Assembly: GCA_963779225.1 (NCBI GenBank)
Contig: CAVZWW010000001.1
Span: 992,001-1,056,000 of the forward strand
DNA: 64,000 nucleotides
Direction of reading: 5' to 3'
Source: CAVPCZ01 sp963779225
GTDB lineage: Bacteria; Bacteroidota; Ignavibacteria; UBA10030; UBA6906
The translations under genes and the position numbers were made by a program. Position 1 is the stretch's first letter. Each line of letters begins with the position of its first letter. Positions 9,987-18,392 of this stretch are shown in pieces. Under the pieces are notes generated by a model. The model ran no database searches and was not told the DNA's origin. It saw nothing but the letters and a program-made list of their open reading frames with translations.

Positions 9987-10202
9987 ATGGGAAATCTTGG
10001 TCTGTCAGAACTGTTGGTCATAGTACTGGTGATCGCCATCTTTGGGGGCGTTCTTACAGTTGTCCCATACTGGTTCATTTTCAAGAAGGCGGGATATCAT
10101 CCCGCACTGAGCTTCTTGATGATCATCCCGGTGGCGGACGTGATCATGAAATTCTTCCTCGCCTTTGCTGACTGGCCGAGTCTGAAAAAAGGGGGCGAAT
10201 GA
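9987..10202 (+). CDS. Small two-segment membrane protein
   Basis: 71 residues. A GAAGAG site precedes ATG 9987. There are two predicted membrane segments, LGLSELLVIVLVIAIFGGVL and a second around ALSFLMIIPVADVIMKFFLA, with KKAGYHP between them. The pattern (FIFKKAGYHPALS, IPVADVIM, FADWP) matches a family of small bacterial membrane proteins of unknown function that often end after a tryptophan-proline pair. Confidence 0.7.
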   Translation: MGNLGLSELLVIVLVIAIFGGVLTVVPYWFIFKKAGYHPALSFLMIIPVADVIMKFFLAFADWPSLKKGGE

Positions 10203-10297
10203 GCTGATTTGTCCCCTGGCAGTATATTCCTGAATATTGACACGTCGCTGTCTGGCTCAGGCCGTTGGAGTGTCGTCACAATCAACCGAACTATGGA

Positions 10298-10591
10298 ATG
10301 AACATCCAGCTGCTGGTTACAGTCGAGATCTTACTGACCATCGTCACACGTCTCGTTCTCCTCTATGTAAGGGGAAGGTGGCCATTACGGAATGTCATCC
10401 CCGGCCTGTTGAGCATTCCGACATTCCTATGGTATCTGACATATTCGCCGTTGCACGAGTTGAGCCACGTTGCCGGGACCTATTTGGTTGGCGGCACGGT
10501 TACGTATGTCAAATGGATTCCAAGGTTCTGGCTTGGTGAGTTTGCTCGCGCCTGGATAACATCAGAAGGCGTTTTAGCCTGTCCGTTTTAA
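10298..10591 (+). pseudogene. Truncated membrane protein with HExxH-type motif
   Basis: 97 codons starting MNIQLLVTVEILLTIV, with two hydrophobic segments and then PLHELSHVAGTYLVGG, an HExxH zinc-binding motif in a membrane context like site-2-protease/M50 proteins. The frame stops soon after GEFARAWITSEG, well before a second metal ligand or further membrane helices could occur. About 150 bases with no continuing frame follow. Probably a 3'-truncated membrane metalloprotease gene. Confidence 0.5.
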
Positions 10592-10740
10592 TTATCTTGA
10601 GACGGTTCACGGCATTCCCGGAGACCTAGGAACATTCAGAAGGGCGCACCGTCAAAACGTTATTTGATGCAGTGGGAGTTGGCTTGTGGGGTGGGCGGAA
10701 AATCACGCATTGAGGAAACATTCATATTATCGAGGATCCA

Positions 10741-12636
10741 ATGACTCCATTACGCAATGTCGTTTTCTGTCTGTTGAGCCTCTCGATCACTTTGAGTTCG
10801 CAGAGCGCGATGAGTCAGCAACGCGATCGTACCCAAATCCCGGACAGGTACAAGTGGAACCTCACGGAAGTCTATCCAAGCGACGATGCCTGGACAACCG
10901 AAAAGCGGAAGCTCGTTGCTGAATTGCCTTCTGTCGAGAAGTACCGTGGCAAACTGGGGGAATCTGCTGCAACCCTTCTCGGGTGTCTGGATCTCATCTA
11001 TGGTCTGAACAAGAACTATACGCGACTTTCCATCTATGCCTCCTTGCAGTCCGATGTTGACACGCGCGATGCAAAGCGCCTCGCTGCAAGTCAGGAGATG
11101 GGACAGATCGGGTCAGAGATCGCGGCAAAAACTGCCTTTCTTCAGCCCGAAATCCTGAAGCTGGATCGGCCGTTGATAGAATCGTTTATTGCAGAGGAAC
11201 CGAAACTCAAGACCTACGCGCATACCCTCTATGATATCCTCCGTCGTAAGTCTCATACGGGAACAGCGGGAGAAGAGAAGATCATTGCTGACGCAGGACT
11301 CATGAGCGATGCCGCATCCAGTGCCTATACCATCTTTTCCAATGCTGACTTCCCATTTCCCGAGGTTCCCCAGCATGATGGCGCCCCCGTACGGCTGGAC
11401 AAAGCCGCGTTCAATCTGTACCGGGCTGTCCCCAATCGAGCATTTCGAAAGATGGTTTTCGAAAGTTACTTCAACCGTCTGAACGAGTACCGGCGGACCT
11501 TCGGGACGCAACTGTACGCCGAGGTGAAAAAGGATATGTTCTACATGAAAGCGCAGAAATACAATTCCTGCCTCGAGAGCGCGCTCGATGGGAGTAACAT
11601 TCCAGTTGACGTCTACAAGAATCTCATCAAGAATGTCAATGCCAACCTGGCAACGTTCCACCGGTATCTGAATCTTCGAAAGCGTCTCATCGGTGTGGAT
11701 GAGCTTCACTACTACGATCTCTACGTCCCGATGGTGAGCGCTGTCGATGTGGAGTATTCGGTCGAGGACGCACAGCGGCAAATCGTGCTGGCACTTGCTC
11801 CGTTCGGGCCGGCATACACCTCTGTGGTTCAGAAGGCCTTCAGCGAACGCTGGATCGATGTCTATCCAAACACCGGCAAGCTGGCCGGTGCATATTCCAG
11901 CGGTGACGTCTACGATGTCCATCCGTACATTCTTTTGAACTACAACGGAAAGTATGATGATGTGAGAACGCTCGCTCACGAGCTCGGACATACGATGCAT
12001 AGTTACCTTTCCAATAAGACCCAGCCATATCCAACCGCAGGGTATTCTACATTTGTGGCAGAAGTGGCCTCCACGTTCAACGAGGCGCTGCTCATGAACC
12101 AGATGTTGAAGACCATCAGCGATGTCAACGTCCGTCTGAACCTTCTTGGCAACTACCTTGACGGGATCAAAGGAACGTTGTTCCGCCAGGTTCAATTCGC
12201 CGAGTTTGAGCTGGCGATCCATGAAATGGCTGAACGAGGTGAGTCTCTGACCGGTGAGTCGCTTGACGCGTTATACCTTGACATCGTCCGGAAATACTAT
12301 GGTCACGCCAACGCTGTGTGTATTGTCGATGATGTAATCAAGGCAGAGTGGGCAAATATTCCGCACTTTTACTACAACTTCTATGTATTTCAGTACGCAA
12401 CCTCACTCACTGCGTCCTCGGCGCTTTCAGAAGAAGTGATCGCCGGCGATACGAAGGCGAAGGACCGGTTCCTGAATCTTCTTGCGGCCGGCGGCTCTGA
12501 CTACCCGATCGCTCTGCTCAAGAAGGCCGGCGTGGACATGACGACCTCGCAACCGTTTGACCTGATGATGAAGAAGATGAACCGCGCCATGGATGAGATG
12601 GAGAAGATACTGGCGGAGAAGAAACAGACGAACTGA
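10741..12636 (+). CDS. pepF: Oligoendopeptidase F-type metallopeptidase (M3), exported
   Basis: 631 residues, close to the family's usual ~600, with a signal peptide (FCLLSLSITLSSQSAMS). Family hallmarks: an N-terminal RYKWNLTEVYPSDDAW, the zinc motif AHELGHTMHS at about residue 412 with the downstream glutamate helix STFNEALLMNQML, and a C-terminal FYVFQYATSL segment. PepF cleaves medium-length peptides. This copy carries an export signal, so it probably works in the periplasm or outside, unlike the cytoplasmic PepF of Firmicutes. GAGG lies upstream of the ATG. Confidence 0.93.
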   Translation: MTPLRNVVFCLLSLSITLSSQSAMSQQRDRTQIPDRYKWNLTEVYPSDDAWTTEKRKLVAELPSVEKYRGKLGESAATLLGCLDLIYGLNKNYTRLSIYASLQSDVDTRDAKRLAASQEMGQIGSEIAAKTAFLQPEILKLDRPLIESFIAEEPKLKTYAHTLYDILRRKSHTGTAGEEKIIADAGLMSDAASSAYTIFSNADFPFPEVPQHDGAPVRLDKAAFNLYRAVPNRAFRKMVFESYFNRLNEYRRTFGTQLYAEVKKDMFYMKAQKYNSCLESALDGSNIPVDVYKNLIKNVNANLATFHRYLNLRKRLIGVDELHYYDLYVPMVSAVDVEYSVEDAQRQIVLALAPFGPAYTSVVQKAFSERWIDVYPNTGKLAGAYSSGDVYDVHPYILLNYNGKYDDVRTLAHELGHTMHSYLSNKTQPYPTAGYSTFVAEVASTFNEALLMNQMLKTISDVNVRLNLLGNYLDGIKGTLFRQVQFAEFELAIHEMAERGESLTGESLDALYLDIVRKYYGHANAVCIVDDVIKAEWANIPHFYYNFYVFQYATSLTASSALSEEVIAGDTKAKDRFLNLLAAGGSDYPIALLKKAGVDMTTSQPFDLMMKKMNRAMDEMEKILAEKKQTN

Positions 12637-13066
12637 TCCCCAGAACGTCGAACGCATGGTGGGGCGTTCTACATAGTGTCCTCCATGCAGGCCGGACTGT
12701 GTAACTCATGGCAAACAGTACGGTCGAGGTAGCGCTTGCCGCCGTGGCGTATGTAGTCATTGGTCAATCGACGAACGAGCAGCATCTCTGCGCAAGGAGT
12801 GAAACAGGAAGAGGTGGTTCTTTGTTGCGTTCATGGGCTTTGTCATGCTCGGTGCTGTCAGATGTGACGGCTGCCATGCGGCGGTGGTGATATAGGACTG
12901 TTTCTTAATCGGGGTTGGTTTTGCCAGGACCCTTGCATGGTTGATCTGCACGATTGTTCTGCACGATTGTTCCGAAGAACGCCTTGATTATCCCGAGTCA
13001 CTATGCTACCTTCACTCCATAGAACATGTTCGGGGAGAGACGTGCGGGGGTAGAGCAGAAGCCTCT
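12637..13066. other. Intergenic region
   Basis: 430 bases. A weak hairpin follows pepF (GAACG/CGTTC near 12645-12672), possibly its terminator. A 13-base direct repeat (TGCACGATTGTTC) occurs twice near 12948-12973. A stretch near 12805-12900 could read as a decayed membrane peptide, but this is not supported well enough to call. Confidence 0.35.
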
Positions 13067-14236
13067 ATGGTCCGAAAGGATGGGGAGGCTGTGGCGTCAG
13101 GTTCTCCCTTCCACCAAACTGAGGATACAACTCTGAACCGGTTGATCATCGTGTGTCTCTCGTTGCTCGTGGCAATCGGCGGCAATGCGCAGAACGAGCG
13201 TGCCCAAACCGACTCTCTGATGTCGTCCATCTATAAAAACGGCTACCCGGGAGCTGCCATTGCAGTCATCAAGGACGGCAGTGTTGTCTTCAAAAAAGGA
13301 TATGGCGTCGCAGACCTGGATTCTAAGGCGCTGATTACGCCTTCGACAAATTTCAACATTTGTTCGATGACCAAGCAGTTCACCGCCTACGCGATTCTGC
13401 AGTTACAGCGTGAAGGCAAACTGTCCCTGGATGACAAACTGAGCCGGTTCTTTCCGGATTTCGCCTCCGGAGTGGCGAGCATGGTATCGGTGCGGCAGCT
13501 CCTCACCCACAGCTCCGGCATCATGGATCACTACTCCTATGTGGATAGAGCGCTGTACAAAGAATTCTGGGACAAGGATGTGCTGACAGTTCTCCGCGCT
13601 GTTGACTCGGTCTACTTCCCACCCGGAACACGGTACCGGTACAGCAATGCGGCATTCTGTCTCCTTTCGCTGATTGTCGAGAAACTATCCGGTGAGACCT
13701 ATCCGGCGTATATCTGCAATCATGTTTTCGCCCCGCTGAACATGATGCGCAGCAACGTTATACAGCCGGATGTCAAAATATCCGATCGTGCGTTCGGATA
13801 TGAATGTGAGAGGGACACTTTCAGGATATCGGACGCCAAAGAGAGCCTCTTCTTTTCGACAATGGGTGATGGCGGAGTGTATACGTCGATTGACGACTAT
13901 CTCCGGTGGATCACGGCCATTCAGCAGAAGTGCGTGCTGGATCCGGCTCTGGTGAAAGAAGCCCGGTCAGCGCAGTTTCCGATAGATACCGCCAGGAATC
14001 TCTCATCTGGCTTCGGGTGGTTTGTTGCCGGTTCCGGCGATTCCAAACTCGTCTACCACACCGGCTCCAATGGAGGATTCAGAACCATAGTGTTGACGAA
14101 GCCCTCGGCCAAGTATGCGGTAATCATCTTCTCCAACCGAACCGGCGTCGATCTGGAGGATCTGGTCCGCATCATCAACAGAATCTATGCGATTGATGAC
14201 AAGGCATTCGTGAAGCTGGAAACATTGATTTCGTAG
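13067..14236 (+). CDS. Serine beta-lactamase-like hydrolase (class C family), exported
   Basis: From ATG 13067 the product is 389 residues. The signal peptide (LNRLIIVCLSLLVAIGGNAQ) begins only 22 codons later, at a CTG codon (13133) that has GAGG upstream at 13121, so the true start may be that CTG. Catalytic motifs are complete: SMTK (SxxK), YSN in YRYSNAA, and HTGSNGG. Probably a periplasmic or lipid-anchored D-Ala peptidase, esterase or related hydrolase. A separate gene of the same family lies at the left edge of the window. Confidence 0.88.
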   Translation: MVRKDGEAVASGSPFHQTEDTTLNRLIIVCLSLLVAIGGNAQNERAQTDSLMSSIYKNGYPGAAIAVIKDGSVVFKKGYGVADLDSKALITPSTNFNICSMTKQFTAYAILQLQREGKLSLDDKLSRFFPDFASGVASMVSVRQLLTHSSGIMDHYSYVDRALYKEFWDKDVLTVLRAVDSVYFPPGTRYRYSNAAFCLLSLIVEKLSGETYPAYICNHVFAPLNMMRSNVIQPDVKISDRAFGYECERDTFRISDAKESLFFSTMGDGGVYTSIDDYLRWITAIQQKCVLDPALVKEARSAQFPIDTARNLSSGFGWFVAGSGDSKLVYHTGSNGGFRTIVLTKPSAKYAVIIFSNRTGVDLEDLVRIINRIYAIDDKAFVKLETLIS

Positions 14237-14446
14237 ATTGCGAGTCCGCCGTTTTCAGGCGACCGTGGCAATCCTCTGTCCCTCGTCAATATTCTATCCG
14301 CAGCAAAATGCCGGTGTGGATCGTGAGTTCAGCGCGACGCTCTGCGCGAATTGTCAGCTCGCCTGTTACGCAGCGCGTCGGAAGTCAGAGTGATGTGGTT
14401 TCTGGAGAGGAACAACCTAATCATTGACTGCCAATGAGGGACTACC

Positions 14447-14959
14447 ATGAATGTGAAACCCATTGCTGTTAAGGACTTCTCCCCTCGCATATTCCACTTG
14501 TTCGATGAGCAGTGGTTGCTGCTTGCCTGCGGTGATTTCAGCAAGAAGCATTACAACGCCATGACCATCTCATGGGGCAGCATGGGTATCATCTGGAACC
14601 GCCCATTCGTCCAGGTGGTGGTGCGGCCGAGCCGCTACACCTTCGAGTTCATGAACCAGTACGATACGTTCACCGTGTCGGCATTCCAAGAACAATATCG
14701 CGACGCACTCAACCTGCTGGGCAACACGTCAGGCCGTGACGGGGATAAGATTACGGGTTCGGGTGTGACCCCGGTGGCTTCGCACAAAGTGGGCTCACCC
14801 GGCTTTGCCGAGGCGGAGCTGGTGTTGGAATGCCGCAAGCTGTTCTGGCAAGACATCGACAATCGCCATTTTGTGGACACCAGTATCGAGAAGCATTATC
14901 CCCGGAAGGATTACCATCGGATGTTCTTTGGTGAAGTGGTGGGGATGTTTGGAAAGTAG
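14447..14959 (+). CDS. Flavin reductase-like, FMN-binding split-barrel protein
   Basis: 170 residues with GAGGG before the ATG. It matches the flavin reductase/flavoredoxin-type fold: NAMTISWGSMGIIWNRP near residues 38-54 and VVVRPSRYTFEFMNQYDTFTVSAF, then EAELVLECRKL and IEKHYP near the C-terminus. Such proteins bind FMN and reduce it or pass electrons from it. The substrate is unassigned, and the gene appears monocistronic. Confidence 0.85.
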   Translation: MNVKPIAVKDFSPRIFHLFDEQWLLLACGDFSKKHYNAMTISWGSMGIIWNRPFVQVVVRPSRYTFEFMNQYDTFTVSAFQEQYRDALNLLGNTSGRDGDKITGSGVTPVASHKVGSPGFAEAELVLECRKLFWQDIDNRHFVDTSIEKHYPRKDYHRMFFGEVVGMFGK

Positions 14960-15029
14960 TCAGGACTTGCAGTCCCCGGGTCCCTCATAGAAATCTTATC
15001 TACGGAGGAATCGTTCCGCGGGCTCCGAA

Positions 15030-15260
15030 GTGAGAACAGCCTTTTGCGTCCTCATTGGGTTGATACTCTTCTCCTGCCACTCTGTTGTGGACAAACTTGA
15101 GGTTCAACTGAATTAAGAGTGGGAAACGGCTGTTCATGCTATCGCCTGCAAAGGGGAGAGAATACTTGCGTTGTTGAACGATCCGAGGTATAGGAATCGG
15201 CTTCTGGAAGGCCTAAACAAGACCACTCTCGCCAGGTCTTTCAGAGTAGTCTCACCTTAG
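15030..15260 (+). pseudogene. Small lipoprotein gene interrupted by an in-frame TAA
   Basis: A GTG-initiated frame encodes MRTAFCVLIGLILFSCHSVV, a lipoprotein signal with an LFSC lipobox, then stops at TAA 15114-15116 after 28 codons. The same frame continues for another 47 codons without a stop and with gene-like composition (GERILALLNDPRYRNRLLEG) to a TAG at 15258-15260. It looks like a single ~76-residue lipoprotein broken by one nonsense change. Confidence 0.4.
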
Positions 15261-15602
15261 CTCACATGGCAAGCCGGTTCTGGAAACCATGATAGTTACC
15301 ATTTGGCACATGGCGGCTGATTCAATTGAATACTTGCTTCCGTGTCCGTTGAATCCATTGAGCCACCCGTATCGGTTTTGCCATTCCAGAACTACGCGAA
15401 CTCCTTCCGTGCTTATGCCTTCCCCGGCGGCCCCTTGCCGGCGAACCCCGCAGTAGAAGGTCCGTTCTTATTTTATGTGAATCCTGCCGTTCGTTGGCAT
15501 TCGACTATAGAACGTCCCAGGGGAGAGACGTACGGGGGGGGGGTGAATTCATCCTCTTTCCGCTGTATATTGACGTCGGGACTCATGTCAAGGAGGGAAC
15601 CT

Positions 15603-16319
15603 ATGTGCTTTCCGCACTCGTTTGTCCGCCTCTGCAGTACCGTCGCTCTGTTGTTTGCCGGGTGTGCCGCTGCCAGAGATGCCAGTCCAGGACAAGCCCG
15701 CGTCGTATTTTTTGGAGATTCAATTACCGAAGCGGGCGCAGGGCCGGGAGGCTACGTAACGCTGATCAGAGACTCACTCCAGCGCCGGGGGAGTGGGGCC
15801 AATATCATTGGCGCAGGGGTGAGCGGAAACAAGGTTGAGCAATTATTGGCCAGGATCGACAAAGATGTGATCGCGTTGAAACCGACAGTAGTGGTGATCT
15901 ATATCGGGATCAATGACGTCTGGCACTGGACCATCGGCATGCCGGGAGCGAAGGGTTCGACAAAGGAGGAATTTGAGACCGGGCTCGGGCAGGTCATTGC
16001 GAGGATCCAGGCGGCAGGCGCACAGGTTGTTCTCTGCACACCGAGCGTCATCGGCGAAAAGGCTACCGGCACCAACCCCGAAGATGCCATGCTGGATGAG
16101 TACAGTGACATCTCACGGCGGCTGGCCAGAGAGTCAGGATCTGAATTGTGTGACCTGCGGCAGGCATTCGTCCAATACACCTCGAAGAACAACCCGGAGA
16201 ACAAAGAGAAGGGGATCCTGACAACGGATCGGGTGCACCTCAATGATGCAGGCAACCGCTTCGTCGCCAATGAAATTCTTCACGCGCTTGATCGGTCAGG
16301 GCTGCTGGATGTCCACTGA
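15603..16319 (+). CDS. SGNH/GDSL hydrolase lipoprotein
   Basis: 238 residues from ATG 15603, chosen because AGGAGG lies six bases upstream; longer in-frame starts have no such site. A lipobox (LLFAGC) follows the signal, so this is a lipoprotein. SGNH blocks: VFFGDSITEAG (catalytic Ser), the Gly block around GAGVSGNK, YIGINDVW (Asn block) and DRVHLND (Asp-x-x-His). Acts on ester or acyl groups outside the cytoplasm; substrate unknown. A 10-G tract (15534-15543) lies in the upstream region. Confidence 0.88.
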   Translation: MCFPHSFVRLCSTVALLFAGCAAARDASPGQARVVFFGDSITEAGAGPGGYVTLIRDSLQRRGSGANIIGAGVSGNKVEQLLARIDKDVIALKPTVVVIYIGINDVWHWTIGMPGAKGSTKEEFETGLGQVIARIQAAGAQVVLCTPSVIGEKATGTNPEDAMLDEYSDISRRLARESGSELCDLRQAFVQYTSKNNPENKEKGILTTDRVHLNDAGNRFVANEILHALDRSGLLDVH

Positions 16320-16709
16320 CATGCACTTCCGCCATTTCTGATGTAGTCGGCGGGTCCCATCCTTTGTGGACCCGCTCCAATTCCACAATATTGATCATCT
16401 CCATCTTCAGCATCAGCCGTCTCGCTCCTCCTGACCAGACCCCAGTTGTGATGCCAATGTTGAGTTCGTTTTTGTCTTTCTTCAGGCATTGGCGACCTGA
16501 AGAAGTTGGGATGCTTCTGGTGCTGGTGGTCTGATCCTGTTGTATTCTCTCCTCCATTGTTCAGTCAGAATCCTCGCCTCCAATGTAGACTTTTTCTTTG
16601 GCTTCCGCCTCGGCCCCAGATTCTTGTGAAAAAGGCGATTGACGACGTAGACCGTTGGGGTGATGGATGAGTAGTGCTACTCATGGAAATAGATGGAACG
16701 TTTCGTCTG
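16320..16709. other. Intergenic region with hairpin
   Basis: 390 bases between convergent genes. An inverted repeat GCGGGTCC/GGACCCGC (about 16347-16373) just after the SGNH gene could be a terminator, though no U-run follows. No gene is supported; a minus-strand frame here has no homology-like features. Confidence 0.4.
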
Positions 16710-17699
16710 CTAACGTCCCAGCATCTTCATCGCAGACTCCGGGTACCGGGTACCAGCAACGGTTCCCTTAGGCAGGACCTCGTCGATCCGATTCAGATCC
16801 TGCTCGGTGAGGATGACGTCGAGTGCGCCGATGTTCTCTTCCAGATATTCTCTTCTTTTTGTCCCGGGAATTGGAACAATATCGTCACCGTGCGCCATTA
16901 CCCAGGCAAGAGCCAGTTGACTCGCAGTGCAGTGCTTTTCTGCGGCAATCTCCTTGATGTGGTCTACCAACACGAGGTTCTTTTGGAAGTTCTGTTCCTG
17001 AAAGCGCGGGTTATGGCGCCGGAAGTCGTCCTCCGGAATATCTTCGGGGTGCTTGAATCTGCCGGTGAGAAATCCACGGCCGAGGGGACTGTATGCCACA
17101 AATCCGACCCCGAGGGCGCGACACGTCGACAGAATCTCGTCCTCCGGGTCGCGTGACCAGAGTGAATACTCAGTCTGCAGAGCGCTGATGGGGTGGACAG
17201 CGTACGCGCGTTGTAGCGTTGACGGGCCGGCTTCGGAGAGGCCGATGTACCTCACCTTCCCATCCTGGACCAGTTCGGCCATCGCTCCCACGGTCTCCTC
17301 AATCGGCGTATCAGGGTCAACCCGGTGTAGGTAGTACAGGTCGATCCAGTCAACCTGCAGCCGCCTAAGGCTCCCCTCACAGGCCTTCTTCACATAGCCG
17401 GCCTTTCCACTGATCCCACGTTTGGTGGGATCCGTGGGATCCCGCACAATACCGAACTTTGTTGCCAGCACCACGCGATCCCGCTTCCCCCTGATGGCAG
17501 ATCCGACGAGTTGCTCATTCGTAAACGGACCGTACATGTCCGCCGTGTCGAGAAAGGTAACACCGAGCTCAATTGCGCGGTGGAGGGTGCTGATGGATTC
17601 CCTGTCATCACGGCCGGCATAGAACTCCGACATCCCCATGCAGCCGAGTCCTATAGCGGAGACGTTCAGTCCCTCTGTCCCGAGTATTCGTGTGTGCAT
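16710..17699 (-). CDS. Aldo/keto reductase
   Basis: 329 residues. The start at 17699 has GGAGG seven bases upstream on the minus strand. Family motifs: GLGCMGMSEFYAG, FLDTADMYGPFTNEQLVG (catalytic Asp and Tyr), LATKFGI (Lys), DLYYLHRVDPDTP (His) and the C-terminal NADPH-binding VPIPGTKRREYLEENIGA. It resembles the AKR13/YakC-type group of cytoplasmic NADPH-dependent oxidoreductases. Physiological substrate unknown. Confidence 0.92.
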   Translation of the reverse strand: MHTRILGTEGLNVSAIGLGCMGMSEFYAGRDDRESISTLHRAIELGVTFLDTADMYGPFTNEQLVGSAIRGKRDRVVLATKFGIVRDPTDPTKRGISGKAGYVKKACEGSLRRLQVDWIDLYYLHRVDPDTPIEETVGAMAELVQDGKVRYIGLSEAGPSTLQRAYAVHPISALQTEYSLWSRDPEDEILSTCRALGVGFVAYSPLGRGFLTGRFKHPEDIPEDDFRRHNPRFQEQNFQKNLVLVDHIKEIAAEKHCTASQLALAWVMAHGDDIVPIPGTKRREYLEENIGALDVILTEQDLNRIDEVLPKGTVAGTRYPESAMKMLGR

Positions 17700-18392
17700 G
17701 ACCTTGCCTCCAAGTGTGTGCCGGTGAATCGGGTCGAGGCCGGGCATGGTTCCGACTTGGCCCCCAGGTTCTACGCAGCAGCCTGGGGTGGCACCGTCAT
17801 CCATTTCTCCGACCATCCAACGATCCATACATACGAAGAGGGAATGACGATATCAAGAGGAGAAAGAGGGTTCAGGAATCGGTTCGTGCCGCTCTCTTGA
17901 TTGACAATGGTGACTTCAACGGGCACATTAATAATGTAGTGGTGCGCTCACGGCCTGTGGAACTATGCCTCTGTTTCTGCGCAGATCGAACCGTGAGGTA
18001 CCAGGAATGACTACCCATAGAGGGACACAACGTTGACATACCCACCAATCGTTCTTTCTTTACGCTTGGCCCGAGAAGTCGGGGTTTTGCACGGCCTTAG
18101 ACGTGGCGTAAATTCGTTGTATGGTTGACTTTCTCGGGCCTGAATGCCATATTACCCCCAAGCGTACATAGGTCGAATGCGGGGCCTCCCGCGCCAGACC
18201 TGAGAGCGCACCTGCATTTTGCCTCCATCTGCACTCCCTTCTCTTCCGCGGGTTTCAACTTCCGCATTCTTTCGTAGAAGCCATCGAGCCGCCGAGCATT
18301 TTCTGCAATGTGTTTTCACTCTGGCGACCCACCGACATCCACGCGGCCATTACACCCGTATTCACAGCCAAATCTAACGGGAGGATTGCGAG
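17700..18392. other. Divergent intergenic region
   Basis: 693 bases between divergent genes. The right half contains copy 2 of the dispersed intergenic repeat (18127-18275). No coding stretch is supported. Confidence 0.4.
18127..18275. repeat. Dispersed intergenic repeat, copy 2
   Basis: Related to 8299-8440 over its whole length (ATGCCATATT, CATAGGT, GAATGCGGGG, TCTGCACTCCC, CGCGGGTT all shared) and to 28486-28570 over the CTCCCGCGCCAGACCTGAGA block onward. Confidence 0.65.

Noticed and set aside
16240..16557. 105-codon minus-strand frame after the SGNH gene
   Set aside because: Part overlaps the SGNH C-terminus and the rest has no support.
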